From Craterostigma plantagineum (Eukaryota; Streptophyta; Magnoliopsida; Lamiales; Linderniaceae): DNA of 64,000 bases. The notes below the pieces were generated by a model. That model saw nothing but the letters and a program-made list of their open reading frames with translations, did no database searches and was not told the origin of the DNA. Location of the stretch: assembly GCA_027422505.1 (NCBI GenBank), contig JAPQWV010000490.1, forward strand, positions 1-64,000, given 5' to 3'. Position numbers and translations under genes: made by a program. Below, in pieces: positions 1-10,870 of the stretch (its first letter is position 1; each line of letters begins with the position of its first letter).

Positions 1-1110
1 ATAACATTTCGACCTAATACACCTAAGGATATTGAGATGTGTGTCACATTATAATGGGAAATCTCGAGATTGTTTCGACATTTAAAACAAAGTCTTGATG
101 TCAATAACAAAGACAGATATCGAGCTCCTATACACTTTCAAAGTCGATACTGAAGATCTTACAAACCGTATCAAAAACCCTAATCATTTTCAGTTTTCCG
201 TAGCTGATAATTTCCTACACCTTTTAAAACCTAAAATTCTCCAAAATTTCTTTCTTGTATAACCGTATGTTAGCATATGCTGAAAAGAGAAAAGTTAAAT
301 ACTAAAGGTAAGAAGGGATTATACCTTTCGAATATTATCTCTCCTTCCGTTGCTCAATCGTCGTTAGAAGGCTAGATTATTTTTCAGTGTTTCCTTCTTC
401 CTTCTTGTCCCAATATTTCGATAGTTTCTTAACTAATAATGATAACTTTGTAGTTCTTTCCTATCTCAACTTGGCGTGTTGAAATAAATAAGTGACGTTG
501 ATGTTACTTTAACAATACTTATCATCTTCCTAAGTGATACTCCATGATACTATTATTATAAACAATTCCCTTGTAGTTAAGAAACTTTACGTGTCTCTCA
601 ATTATTCACTTTACCTATTTGTGATTGGTTGTTTGATTTTTCGAAAGTTGATTTAACTTTATAAGTTGAAATTGTCCCCTCATATTCGGCTACTCCTATT
701 TTCATCCCAACACTTGGGCTATACTTATATAGTAATATGGCCCAATCTTTAATTTTATTATTACTATCATGATTCAAATTGCTTATCACTAATTTATTAA
801 TAATTTTTTCCACCAAGTTAGTTATCCTAGTAGCACATAAGTCCATAGGACTATATCACATAGACACATAAGTCATTTAGCATGAAATCACATAAGCATG
901 TATATATTGCCGTAACGCATATATCATGTAATTCACATAACACACAAGTCACGTAACGCACTAAAATAATAGTACATTTATTACAAACTAATTTGTGTGC
1001 ATAATTATTTTTCCATAGTCTTAATATCTTTCTCTAATAAATCTAACGAAATTTCTGATCTACTACTAATTAAATCGTAAACCCCGTATTAAATTTTACG
1101 GGTATTACAT
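1..1110 (-). mobile_element. Right part of a Tekay-type gypsy LTR
   Basis: No coding region is recognisable here. The right edge reads ACGGGTATTACA, matching the LTR ends at 58888 and 52411 (GGCATTACA, GGCATTATA). Read on the minus strand it gives the TGTAATACCC start typical of Tekay/Del chromovirus LTRs. The boundary falls exactly where the Copia-A coding sequence stops. This fits the right-hand (5') LTR of a minus-strand element, or a solo LTR, inserted into Copia-A. The left edge lies outside the window or cannot be seen. The assignment rests on the terminal sequence and the abrupt junction; the LTR body was not aligned. Confidence 0.5.
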
Positions 1111-2066
1111 GGAGCAACCTGAATCTAGATACCACACTTGACAGACCTGCAATCATCAACAAATGTTGGGTCCCCGTTTACGGACGAGACCTTCTTGTGA
1201 TACATGTAAAATTTTCGTGCGCTTAACGGGAAATGTGGGGTCTAAATTAGGTTGTGTTGGATCTAATTTGGATTTCCCGTTGAGATTTGTTTGATGTGGC
1301 GGGATTATGGTTTTTCTAACCCATATTTGCCTAACTTGTGCTTGCATGTACGGTGCCTTATTCATGAATTGGCGAGGGGGTTTTGGTTGTTGGTGTCGTG
1401 CTTCGATTTTAGTCGTCTTTTGCTTGCGAGCAGTAGGTGACTTTGTATTTAGCGTCGAAAGGCATTTTCGCTTAACCGTAGGTTTAGACGAAATGGGAGA
1501 ATGCAAAGGCGTCGTAGAGAAGGTTCGCTTGTTTGGTCGGAGTGTTGCGTGTACGTGTGTTTCATATTCATGAAAGCGTGGGAGAACAAAGTCATTGCAG
1601 CAACACATAGACATAAGTTTGGTAAAAGGAAGATAAGTTTTGGCAACATAATTATCTACGTCCTTAAGATATTGGGATTCATTACATAAAGAGGAAAGAC
1701 GAATATATGATGGTCTTTTCTTCTTGTCATCGAAGAGCGGGTTCTCCTTTATTTCAAACGAACTCCCTTCCAGAGACGTTGAACTCACATTCCCTGTGTC
1801 CATAGGAATATGAGAGTTAGTGTTTGAACATGTTTCAGCTTCAAGAGTCATCTTCGTCGTCCTCTTACATTTAAATGTTTGAGAATCGGGTACTTGACTC
1901 GACGTAGAGGGTTTGTTCGTATTGTGAAATTGCTCTAGGGTAAAGATTTTGCTAAGTAGATCATCTCGCTCCTTTGCGAAGGCTTTCCGCTCTATTTCTA
2001 GGGTTCGTTTAGTTCTGCTATGACCAGAAGTTTCTCTGGGATATAGATGCGAGAAAGCGCTTCTCA
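1111..2066 (-). pseudogene. Copia-A spacer between gag and protease, ending at the protease motif
   Basis: A basic, S/T/P-rich frame runs from 2067 to about 1156 and continues the Copia-A polyprotein after a frameshift near 2065 (the upstream frame stops at 2064). Just beyond it, at about 1111-1140 and in another frame, the codons read VWYLDSGCS, the copia aspartic-protease active site (D-S-G). The next codon is followed at once by unrelated LTR-like sequence, so the rest of protease, integrase, RT and RNase H are absent. In copia elements this region links capsid to protease; here it is unusually long and low in complexity. The protease motif is certain; the spacer's function is unknown. Confidence 0.75.
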
Positions 2067-2819
2067 AAAAGCAATTTCCTGTTCTTTGGTTGGGAATAGA
2101 GTCTTGATGTCCTCAGAGAGTGAATGTTTTTTAGTCTTATAACTAGCATTCAATTCTGTGTAGTCATACGCGATTTCGGCCCAAAGAATGTTATGTTCCC
2201 TCTTTTCTTCCGAAAGGACAATGGAGGAGGATCTTACAAATGGCATGAGCTGTGAGGAAGTACCCTTCCTCGTTTGTAGGAATGCAGTACTGTACATGTT
2301 ATACCTTTTAACCATTATCGGCATTGGTTCGCAATTGCTGGCCAGGCTGATTCCCATCCGGGCGTCGTAGAATTCTGTTTCAGCCGGTTGGTTTAATTGG
2401 AATAAGAGGTGTGCTTGTTTGTTTCTAAGGTGAAGTTGCTCTTCAAGCTCTTTCACCTTTTGGTACAGCCTAACTCTTTCCTTAGTAAGCAGTTCATATT
2501 GTGACGCCGTCAAGAGACGAGATGTTTCACATGAACCGATGGCCAGTGTGGTTTCCTTAATCTTATTCTCACTTTGTTGATTCTTGTTTTGCAGACGTTT
2601 GACTAACGCTTCAGAGGCAATTAGTCGTTCGTTTGCGCAAGCAAGCTCTTCTACTTTTAAACTAAGTAAGGCATAGTTGTTTTCAAATTTCAGTTTAAGT
2701 TCATCGTAATCCCTAGCGTCTACGGTGGATTTCTTAATGGTGTGACGGCGATTAAACACATCATCGAGTTGTGAAATTCGTACCTCAGACTCTGCGTTGG
2801 TAGGGGTCTTAGCAGTGTT
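2064..2819 (-). pseudogene. Copia-A coiled-coil region downstream of gag
   Basis: This frame is the direct continuation of gag: the gag stop (TAG at 2820-2822) is in frame with it, exactly 21 codons before the first usable start near 2759. The ~230 residues are heptad-like and rich in L, E, K and Q in the first half, predicting a coiled coil. It ends at a stop at 2064, next to a frameshift into the following spacer. Related coiled-coil spacers lie between zinc knuckle and protease in Copia-B and Copia-C, so this is a feature of the family. It may help particle assembly, but that is inference. Confidence 0.7.
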
Positions 2820-4094
2820 CTAACTGGTGTTAACCATCTCCTCGTCCTCGTCATCTTCGACCAGCCTTGCCATGCAGCAATGCTCATCCTTAGGCTCCTC
2901 GTCTTCGGAAGTGTCGTTCACCCACTCAGCTTCTTCGGTGAGAAGAACTTTCCCACTTTCCATTTTGCGGGTCATCCTGGCCTTACGGTCGTAGTAGCCA
3001 GAGTCCTTCATGCGTGGGGCGTGGCATTCCTTGGCAAAGTGACCTGACTTTCCACACCGAAAGCACTTCACAGACTTTTGAGGTGTGGATTCCTCCTCTT
3101 TCTTTATCGGCTTAGCTTCCTCCGTGGGAGTGGTCATTTTGGCGCCGCTAAAGGTTCTTTGACGATTGGAGGAAGATGAGGATTTTTTCCTGATCTTCTT
3201 TGAGACCATCTTTGTGAGCATTGCCAGCTGCTTGCGTAGATCACAAACATCTTCATCAGATTCCGTATCAGCTTCGGATCCTGAAGAGGTGTCAGATACA
3301 ACAGCTGGTTGCTTCCCTTTGTTCTGTTTGGCCTTAGAGGTGGAAGATCGTTCAGCGGTCTTGTTCGAGAGGAGAGCCAGCGGGTCAACTCGAGTGTTGG
3401 TAGACTGAGGTTGCACGTAAGGAGCATAGACAGACAGGCTGTCGTGGAGGGCGTGAATGGAGGTGTTGGAGAGGTCCTTACTCTGAATCATCATCACCGT
3501 CGCATTGCCCCAATGTGGTTTGAGGCTACCAAGGAAGCGGTTGTTGATATCGAATTTGTCACTCGAGATCTTGGCTTTCTTGAGTTCATTGATGACCTTC
3601 AAGTATCGGAGGTACGTGTCACGCAGCTCCTCTCCTTCATAGGCCTGGAAGTGTTCATACTGTGAAAGGCAGGCTGATTTCCTCCCCTGAGCACTCTCCG
3701 TTGTGCCTGCCATAATTTCCACGAGTTCATCCCATATTTCCTTGGCAGTTGAGCAGCACTCGATGTGCACGTAGACTTCGTTGCCCATAGCCTGGAAGAG
3801 GTATCCTTTGGCAGTCTCATCGGCCTGTTGGCGAGCCTCTTCTGCCTCATTAATGGGACCTCTTGGAGTGCGGCGTTCAGCCATAGGAGGGTTCGTATTT
3901 GGTTGAGCAGGGATGATCGTCTAGAACTGTGCTGGTCTGTTGAAGATGGAGTCCAGTAGGTACTGAGAGAGTGGTGCGCCTTTGTTCCTGATGAACGTGA
4001 GGAACCTGTTTGTCCATATGCTGTAATCGCCTTGACGCAGCATCGGAGGCCTGGTGTCGGACCCCACTGTTGAGATGTCATTTGAGGTAGCCAT
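2820..4094 (-). pseudogene. gag: Copia-A gag (UBN2-type capsid with zinc knuckle)
   Basis: The start is taken as the ATG at 4094-4092, which begins a typical copia gag N-terminus (residues PPMLRQGDYSIW near codons 16-27). Codon 58 is an in-frame TAG (3921-3923), after which the frame stays open to the TAG at 2820. The body matches the UBN2/retrotran_gag_2 family (YVHIECCSTAKEIWDEL, then a helical capsid segment), followed by an S/K-rich linker and a CX2CX4HX4C zinc knuckle (CFRCGKSGHFAKEC, about 3025-3066). The C-terminus is acidic. Gag packages element RNA in cytoplasmic particles. The internal stop makes this copy defective. Confidence 0.9.
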
Positions 4095-5329
4095 GGTTGG
4101 TGCAGTCGAATCGTTCGTGGTTTTGATCTTGTATAGATAAGAGAGTTAGAATCAAACGAGATAAGAAATATGAATTTAACGAGTAGAGTTTGAGAAAATC
4201 GTTTGGTGAATTTCTTAGAACTAAGTGAACGTGTGTGATGGTCGAAAGCGTATGAAGGGAAATATCTTGAAATTTGGAGTGGTTCTAGAATTAAAACGTG
4301 GAAAAATAAATTTTTGTCAAAAATGATTTAGGAGAGTAGAACTGAAGTATAAAGGATCAGGACTTGAATAAGTTCGAGAAAGCATTTAACACGAGAAAAC
4401 TTTGTGGTTTGAGAAAACGTTTAAACATGGTTCGGGATTGCAAAATAAATTACCCGCGAATTGTTTGAGAAATTTCGGTGTTTGTGAGTGTTTAGAGGGA
4501 AATTCTCGGACAGGGAAAAAAAATCTCAGTTGAAAAATATTTTCTCAATTTGAAAAATTTTTAGTTTGGAAGAAATTTCTCGGATTGAAGTGAGGTTTTT
4601 GGAAAGTTTCTCGGATTTGAAAAGTCGTGTTATTGAGAAATTTTCTCGGTTTGGAAAACTTTCTCGGGTATAAAATTTCTCGGATTTTGAACGTAAGCAG
4701 GGAAACAGGTGAAGTGAAACAGAGAAATTTCGCGATTTAAATAAATTCTCGGAATGAACTTTCTCGGGTATAAAATTTCTTGGATTTTGAAAGTAAGCAG
4801 TTGAGAAACAGGTGAAGTGAAACAGAGAAATTTCGCGGTTTAAATAAATTCTCGGAATGAACTTTCTCGGATATAAAATTCTCTGACTTGAACGACGTGA
4901 CAGAAAATTTCGCGGCCAAGAACATGTATTCACTGTTCCATTGTTGTCGCGAGTTTTATCAGAAAATCGTCCGGTTTTCACTCAAATCTCAACCAAAATC
5001 ACTCAAACTTGATCCAAAACTTCAAAAATTCTTCCCTAAACAACAAAAACGAGTCAAAATCGACCAAGAACTGAAATCGGCCGAGATGACCTTTTTCTGA
5101 AGATTTTGCTTTGATCTTGCTAAAAAATCGTTAAACTGATCCAAAAGGTGTTCTGAAACATTTTAGGTATAGAATCGATCTGGGGAAAGGTTTTAAACAC
5201 AAAAACGATGCATTAAAACCCCAAAACGAATTCAAAATAGCCGAGAGTGATTTCTTGCCCAAAACACCTTTGATCTTTCTCCGAATCGAACGAAACGGGA
5301 TTCAAATCGATATAGATCGATCCACGTTT
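4095..5329 (-). other. Copia-A 5' leader
   Basis: AT-rich, non-coding sequence between the primer-binding site and the gag ATG. It contains many short copies of a TTTCTCGG-like motif and a ~100-bp tandem duplication (listed separately). Leaders of this length and composition are also seen in Copia-B and Copia-C. The packaging signal would be expected here, but no specific site can be assigned. Confidence 0.6.
4659..4885. repeat. Tandem duplication (~100 bp) in the Copia-A leader
   Basis: Two adjacent units, about 4659-4757 and 4758-4860, each begin ACTTTCTCGGGTATAAAATT and contain CAGGTGAAGTGAAACAGAG and AATTCTCGGAATGA. A partial third start follows at 4861. The units differ by a few substitutions and a small insertion, so the duplication is not recent. 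Confidence 0.85.
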
Positions 5330-5341
5330 GCTCTGATACCA
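5330..5341 (-). other. Copia-A primer-binding site (initiator Met tRNA)
   Basis: The plus strand reads GCTCTGATACCA, the reverse complement of TGGTATCAGAGC, which pairs with the 3' end of plant initiator methionine tRNA. A 2-nt spacer (5342-5343) separates it from the LTR end, as in Copia-C. It orients the element to the minus strand and fixes the inner edge of the 5' LTR. Confidence 0.92.
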
Positions 5342-5343
5342 CT

Positions 5344-5699
5344 TGTTGTCTTGATTGCACCAAACAAGGAATCAAAGAGGCATGGATGGGATGAAAAGGG
5401 AGAGGATCTCACCTTAAAGTGTGTGTATTGTGTGAAAAGTAGGGTTTGCCTTTTGATCTTTGATTACGTCGAAAATAGTGCTGGTAAAACCTTATATACC
5501 ACATTAAACCTAGGTATATTAAGGCCCAAACACTAATGATTAATCTAATTACAATCTAGTCCAAAGCCCAAGCTAAAAGGATAATTACAATAGGTAACCC
5601 AAGACGAAAACTAATGACACAATCTATTAAATATCCTAACATGTACCAAATTGTAATCCCTAAGAAATTAATTCTGATTTATCCTAAAATTTCTGCATT
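5344..5699 (-). mobile_element. Copia-A 5' LTR
   Basis: On the plus strand the LTR starts TGTTGTCTTGATTGC directly after the PBS spacer. The far edge is placed at CTGCA near 5699, where sequence resembling Copia-B coding begins. The length (~356 bp) matches the Copia-C LTRs (~345 bp). A TATA-containing inverted repeat lies at 5491-5523 (CTTATATACC ... GGTATATTAAG). The inner edge is secure; the outer edge is approximate because no second LTR is present. Confidence 0.7.
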
Positions 5700-6890
5700 T
5701 TTTTTAAAAATGAGAGCAAGGAACTTTGTCATTGAGTTTTCGCGTAGGTAGGGAATTGTTGTAGTTGCTCTGCCGCTCACCCTTGATCATGTATGTGGAA
5801 TAACTACCATCAGAGTACCATACATGAGGGAAATCTGCAAAACTATTGGGACTTTGGTACACATTGTCGTATGGGTCCTCCCTTACTAGCAAAAAACGAG
5901 TTAGTCGTAAATCGTGTAAAATTAGAGTGTGATCCTAAGTCACTCGATGTTGTAGTCTTAGAAATCCATATTTGACTAGGACTTTGTGACTTAATATCCG
6001 ACTTAGGAATCCATTTTTGCTTGATTTTACACGGATAAGTAATTCTAGCATGTGAATATGTGCTCCTAGAATGTGTATTTGTAAAGGTCTTCTCGGTACC
6101 AATGCTTATCGGAATGAGCTTTGACTGGATACTTCATGTAAGAATACGAGCAAATAGAATGATAAGCATGTAAAGTAGAAGTGTCATATTTCCTACGTGG
6201 AGAATGCACATTTTTCACATTAGAATGAGAATAAAAATTTCGAAAATCATTTTCAAGTCTAGACTTTTTAAATGAGAAATTAGTAGAATCATTTGGAGAA
6301 CACGATGAAGTTTGTGCGCTAGAACTTGAAATATATTCGTGAAAAAATTTCTTCTTGGAGGAAGAGCCACTCTCATAGTTTATACTTCTAAAATTGATAG
6401 GCTTTAACGAACATGTAGAAGTAACGGCTTTAAAAATTTGAGTATTTGATCTATTGGCGCCCAAAGTCTCTTTCTCTTTCTCTTTCTTAACCTACTTAAA
6501 GATTAAATTTCTTGTGAGGAAGCTTTGAGATTAGATATTCCTAATAAAAGTGCATTTTTTATGCTTCAAAATTCTCTCTTTCCATTTCTAATGTAGAATT
6601 TAATTCCTCTATTTTCTTTATAGAAAGTATATCAACGGAAGAAGAATTTTCAGAATCACGAGATTTTGCTTTCTCTGTCTTAGAAGTCGCAAGAAGATTT
6701 TCTAAATTTTTAATCTTAGAATATAGCTTCTTACGTTCTTCACCTAAGAATGCATAGTTAGCTTGAGCAGTGCTCTTTTCAATTTCACAGGCATTTAAAC
6801 TCTTGGTAAGTTCACTAATCTTAGCATTAGAATTTTCTAATTGAGATTCCAGACTAGTGATCTTAGAGTTTGCATTTGTTAAACTCCTTT
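5700..6890 (-). pseudogene. Copia-B gag-spacer/protease relic
   Basis: A minus-strand copia fragment related to Copia-C. The frame at 6464-6066 contains STCSLKPINFRSINYESGS, which aligns with STCSLQPITFRSDNFEIGS of Copia-C (near 26340). The frame at 5892-5704 contains VWYSDGSYSTYM in place of the usual VWYLDSGCSTHM, so the catalytic D-S-G is destroyed. From 6480 to 6890 only broken coiled-coil-like codons remain. No UBN2 capsid or zinc knuckle is found between here and the leader, so gag is deleted. Everything after protease is missing. Confidence 0.65.
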
Positions 6891-8540
6891 AGTTGTTCAT
6901 CAAAGTCGGAGCCAATGTCGTCGGAGCTAGTGTCGACGGATCGAGTAATCGAGTAGGTGTTTTTGATTTTAAAAAATTTATTTATTATTTAAATTTTTGT
7001 TGGATATTTTGATCTTTAATGTGTTTTGTGATTTGAATTTGTTTTTCTTAATACTGATTAAAATATTTGGCTTTTAAAATTTCAGTTTCGGAAAGATTTT
7101 GGTTTTTAAAGTTTGATTTAAAATTTAATAGTATATACCAAAAGCTTCTTCTATAATGTGCCAATAGAAGGTTACTGTTTTCGATTGTTAAGTTTTTCGA
7201 CGAGGTACTGTTTTTAGAAAATAGTTTTGAATTTCAAACAGTTACATATAGTTTTACGATCGTAAAAGTTTTGTGATTTGATAAAATGTCATCGTTTCGA
7301 GACTTTAATGTCTAAACCTTTAAAATCGAACTTTTTCGATCGCAAAAGGTTTTGCGGGCGAAAAACGTTTTGCGACGACGACCTGTAAAAACAATTAAAC
7401 AAAAATTGGCGAACATAAGTCACGTAAATGAGTGAGAATTCAATAATATTGAGAATTCTGGGTTAAATTGAAAATTTTGGACTAGATCAGCAGGACCTAA
7501 TTGAAAACTATTTGGGACCAAAATGTAATAGCAGGGACTAAAATAATATTTCTAGGACTCGGAATATAATTTTCCTTGCAATTGTATGTATTGATGTCTC
7601 TATCAGCGATACGATGAAACTTCAGATTTCTCGATCGATATGAATTTCCAGACGATTTTTCGATTGAAAGAATTTCACGAACGAATTTTGCGAGCTTGAC
7701 CAAAGTTTTCTGCGTTGACCCGAATTCTCGATTGAATCTGATTTCGATCGTGAGTGAAGAACAGAGGCCGTTCGAAGAAGTATTTCGATCGAATAAAAAT
7801 TTGCGACTAAGAGTTTATCGATCGAAGATCCCTGGCGATTGAGCAGCGATTTCTCGAACAGTAGCAGCAATCGATCGATCGAAGAGTATCAGTGAAGGAT
7901 CAATCACGTTGGTGAGTTTCTATCGAAATTGTTTTTCTCAGCTCAGCGAAGAACAAAAGTCGAGCAGAACAGAAATACAGTCGTGAAATCATATGCAAGT
8001 GAAAAACCAAACAAATCTTGATCCAAACACGAAATTGTTCGAATTCAGCCCGAGTAATCGACCGAAATGAAGCACTGAACAAGAACAACACTCGATTCAG
8101 CCTAATCAAAGCTAAATCTGTCGGATTTTCTAAAAAAAATAAGCACATCGAAGAACAAATTTAGGTCGATCTTCAAAATTCGCAGAAAATTTGTTAAGAT
8201 CAATCTGAACTAGCTCAGAGATGTTAGAAACACTCGATCGAACAACAAAAACAGCAAATCAAATCGAAATTTTCAGAATCTGGTCGAAAGTTTTTTTAGA
8301 ACAGTTCGAAGAACACACTGCCTTTAATCTTCAAAATTCGCAGAAATTATTAGCTCGATTGCACAAAAACAAGCTCAGATCAAATAGAAACACATAATCG
8401 AACATTAATAACAGCAAATCAAGGCGAATTGTGAAGAATTAAATACGATTTTGACGAAGAACAGTACTCGGCAAATGAAGAATCAGTTTCGAGAAATTCA
8501 AAAATTCAGTCCAAATTTAATCCAAATCCTAACACGCTCG
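6891..8540 (-). other. Copia-B leader (degenerate)
   Basis: AT-rich non-coding sequence with many TCGATCG and TTCTCGATCG motifs, the same composition as the Copia-C leader at 28.9-29.98 kb. It runs from the coiled-coil relic near 6890 to the PBS at 8541. The missing gag should have been near its left end. No ORF in it looks real. Confidence 0.5.
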
Positions 8541-8552
8541 TCTCTGATACTA
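8541..8552 (-). other. Copia-B primer-binding site (degenerate)
   Basis: TCTCTGATACTA differs at two positions from GCTCTGATACCA, the minus-strand initiator-Met PBS. It is followed by the AT spacer and an LTR start (TGTTAAGTCC) at 8555, the same arrangement as Copia-C (TGTTAGGTCC). Confidence 0.8.
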
Positions 8553-8554
8553 AT

Positions 8555-8900
8555 TGTTAAGTCCTAATTTATCCAACCTAGATCGAATTACTAAGAATCG
8601 AATAGCAAATCTAAGAAATTCGAGAGCTTACGATTAAGATTTGCTTACGAAGAAAGCTTGGAAGAGAAGCAACGTTGAGAGCGCTCAAGGGAGGCAAAAA
8701 TCTTCTCTCTAAATTTTCAGCTCTATTTTTCGATCTAAATTCCATAGCAACACGCTCCTTATTTCCTAAGGAGTTCACTTATATATACCACCTCGTGGTA
8801 CATTTACACAAGTGGTCATACAAAATGACTAATTACAATTAAGCCCAAGACTACTAATTTGCATTGCTAGACATGATAACTATATTGATTGAATACAATA
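8555..8900 (-). mobile_element. Copia-B 5' LTR
   Basis: Starts TGTTAAGTCCTAATTTATCC after the PBS spacer. It contains a TATATATACC box next to an inverted repeat (TACCAC/GTGGTA, 8786-8800), like the LTRs of Copia-A and Copia-C. The right edge cannot be fixed, since no second LTR or target duplication is visible; 8850-8930 is the plausible range. From there to 9152 nothing is recognised. Confidence 0.6.
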
Positions 8901-9152
8901 AAATAGTTCCATCAGTCGTGCATGTTCAACTTTTAGCTCTGAAAGCTGATGAGTCTCGATGTTTGCTTACGTGTCCTGTTTAACCTCTCACTCTTAAATG
9001 TGGCAGTCCATGTCAGCAAATTAAATGAAAAATATATTTTTTTTATTTTCCCTCCTTCCCTATACAACGTTCTTCTCTCTTTTTCGTTTCATTTCATCCA
9101 ACATGCAAACACTTAACTCGAAAACCCTGATTTTTCGTTTCATTACATACTA

Positions 9153-9506
9153 GGGGTCGTTTGATATGTATGTGTATGAATTACATGGATATAAGTTATT
9201 TGCGGATGGCTATACAAGGATTTTGTTGATATTGTATTTTAACATGTTTGATATGTGTGTATTAATTATTTGTATAATGATATAAATTGTATTTGATAGA
9301 TATATTTGAGGTGTCTATGGGTTAGTGATACACACCTCATAACCACCTTAAAGGTGGGTATGGATATACAAGGTTTATAACCAAAATTCTTGTAGTAGAC
9401 ATGTATAGCCATACAAGGCATGTATGGCTATACACGGATAACAAACACGAGCTAACTTATTCATACACACCCCATAACTATCTATACACACGTATCAAAC
9501 GACCCC
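9153..9506. mobile_element. MITE with GGGGTCGTTTGATA terminal inverted repeats
   Basis: The left end reads GGGGTCGTTTGATATGTATG and the right end, reverse-complemented, GGGGTCGTTTGATACGTGTG. Both are flanked by CTA (9150-9152 and 9507-9509), a possible 3-bp target duplication. At 354 bp with no coding capacity it is a MITE. The 3-bp duplication and G-rich ends suggest a PIF/Harbinger (Tourist) relationship, although CTA departs from the usual TWA target. Confidence 0.8.
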
Positions 9507-9809
9507 CTAAAAGTTACAATTTCTCTTCAACCCATCCATAGACACGCGGCATTCGCCCATAAAAGCCCCATTATTCTCTTTCACCCTCTGTCACCGCAAG
9601 ACAAGAAACCCTCTGTAACCATTTGAGCCTGCCTTTACTTCTGCGGTACGAAGAAAACTTGGCCGAAGTGTAGGATACGTAACAAGCGTCGTATGAACTT
9701 GACTCAACCCTCGTACCGTAAGTTTAATGTATTTGAGTGTTTTCTTTCATTTTGTTGTTTTGTCACCGTAGCTCTAATTGTGCATTGTACTATGCCCATT
9801 TACAGATGA
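9507..9809. other. No recognised feature
   Basis: About 300 bp between the MITE and the transposase relic. It may hold the 5' region of that gene, but no promoter or splice signal can be claimed. Confidence 0.5.
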
Positions 9810-10870
9810 AGGTGTTGGTGGAAGTGATGATGAAGTACAATACGGCACTATGATGAAATTGGTGATCAAGCTAACCATGTGGTGATGAAGGTGTTGGTGT
9901 CATTTGTGGTGATCTAGCTGGTGATGAAGTGAGAGATGATGAAATGTATGAATCAGAGGATGACTCGATGGGAAATGATTTGCATGTTTACAAGTTATCT
10001 GATGATAATGGCAACGAGTCAAATGCTCATGTGTTCAACCCAAATACCATATACGTTCCTCATTTCGAATTGGGAATGGTGTTCAGCAGCAAGGATGAAT
10101 TTAGAAAGGTTGTCTATAGACGGGACCAGACCAAAAGAGTTGGGGGTCAAAACGAAATTAAATATTGTTACGTTGGGGGTCAAAGTATAAATAAAAGACT
10201 TCAGAAAGAATAAAAACAAAAAAGCACTTTACAGTATTCGAACCCACACCAAAAAGTTTAATAGGACCTTAACTACACTGTCTAGTACCATTAGACTAAG
10301 CACCATTATTTTATTTTAATACAAAATATTAGTTTACAGACAGTTTGGCAGGGGGGTCAATGGCCCCTCCAACCCCCAATGTAGGTCCGTCCCTGGCTGA
10401 CTACTCTCATGCAATTAAACATCGAAGGAATGTATGGATACCAAACAATAACGAAATCAGAATGTATGGCAAATGCAAGGTGGTGAGTTGTAAATGGCAT
10501 GTGCACGTACAGAAGAAAGATGCAGAGCTTACTTGGCAGGTTGTGAATTGCAACCATGCTCATAATTGTCCCCCTTCATACGATGTAAATAATCTAAAGT
10601 CTCCTTGCAAGCTGAAAGATACCTGCAAAATTTCGTCAGATTCTAAGAGGAGTGTGAAAGGGTTTAGAATATATGTATCCACTGATTTGAGGGTGAAGGT
10701 TTAGAGCTAAGGAAATGGCTTTAAAAATGCTAGAAGGGGAGCCTGCTGAGCAATCCTCCAAACTGTGGGATATTACGTGAAGAATTAAGACAAGCAAATA
10801 GTGGATCAAAACGTTGACGTGGATGAGAGTGGTGAGAATCAAATGAGCCACGTAAGTAGCCGGCGAGACC
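9810..10870 (+). pseudogene. Mutator-like (MULE) transposase N-terminal relic
   Basis: The first part (9929-10117) is acidic and ends with FNPNTIYVPHFELGMVFSS and a KDEFRKVV stretch, the typical start of MuDR-family transposases. After a 278-bp insertion the same protein resumes at about 10403 with YSHAIKHRRN and continues into a zinc-finger DNA-binding region (C-KVVSC-KWHVHV ... CNHAHNC, about 10476-10570). A frameshift near 10690 leads to codons reading ALKMLEGEPAEQSSKLWD, also a MULE segment, before similarity fades at about 10830-10870. The catalytic DDE domain is absent. It would have bound terminal repeats and cut DNA; this copy is dead. Confidence 0.82.
10118..10395. mobile_element. 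278-bp insertion in the MULE gene
   Basis: The insertion interrupts the transposase between VV and YS. Flanking 9-mers GTTGTCTAT (10109-10117) and GCTGACTAC (10396-10404) match at 6 of 9 positions, like an eroded target duplication. The right end, reverse-complemented, begins CAGGGACGGACCTACATTGG; the left end begins AGACGGGACCAGACC. Internal G/C tracts (GGGGGTC near both ends) suggest an old terminal inverted repeat. This fits an aged hAT- or Mutator-type non-autonomous element; the superfamily is uncertain. Confidence 0.6.

Noticed and set aside
1307..1573. Plus-strand 88-codon ORF with hydrophobic start
   Set aside because: It is antisense to the Copia-A spacer, and no promoter or homology supports it.
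2820..2822. Programmed stop readthrough between gag and the coiled-coil region
   Set aside because: The frame is open on both sides of a single TAG in Copia-A, and Copia-C also has a TAG after its zinc knuckle (27787), but the two stops are at different places in the alignment. Random nonsense mutation is simpler.
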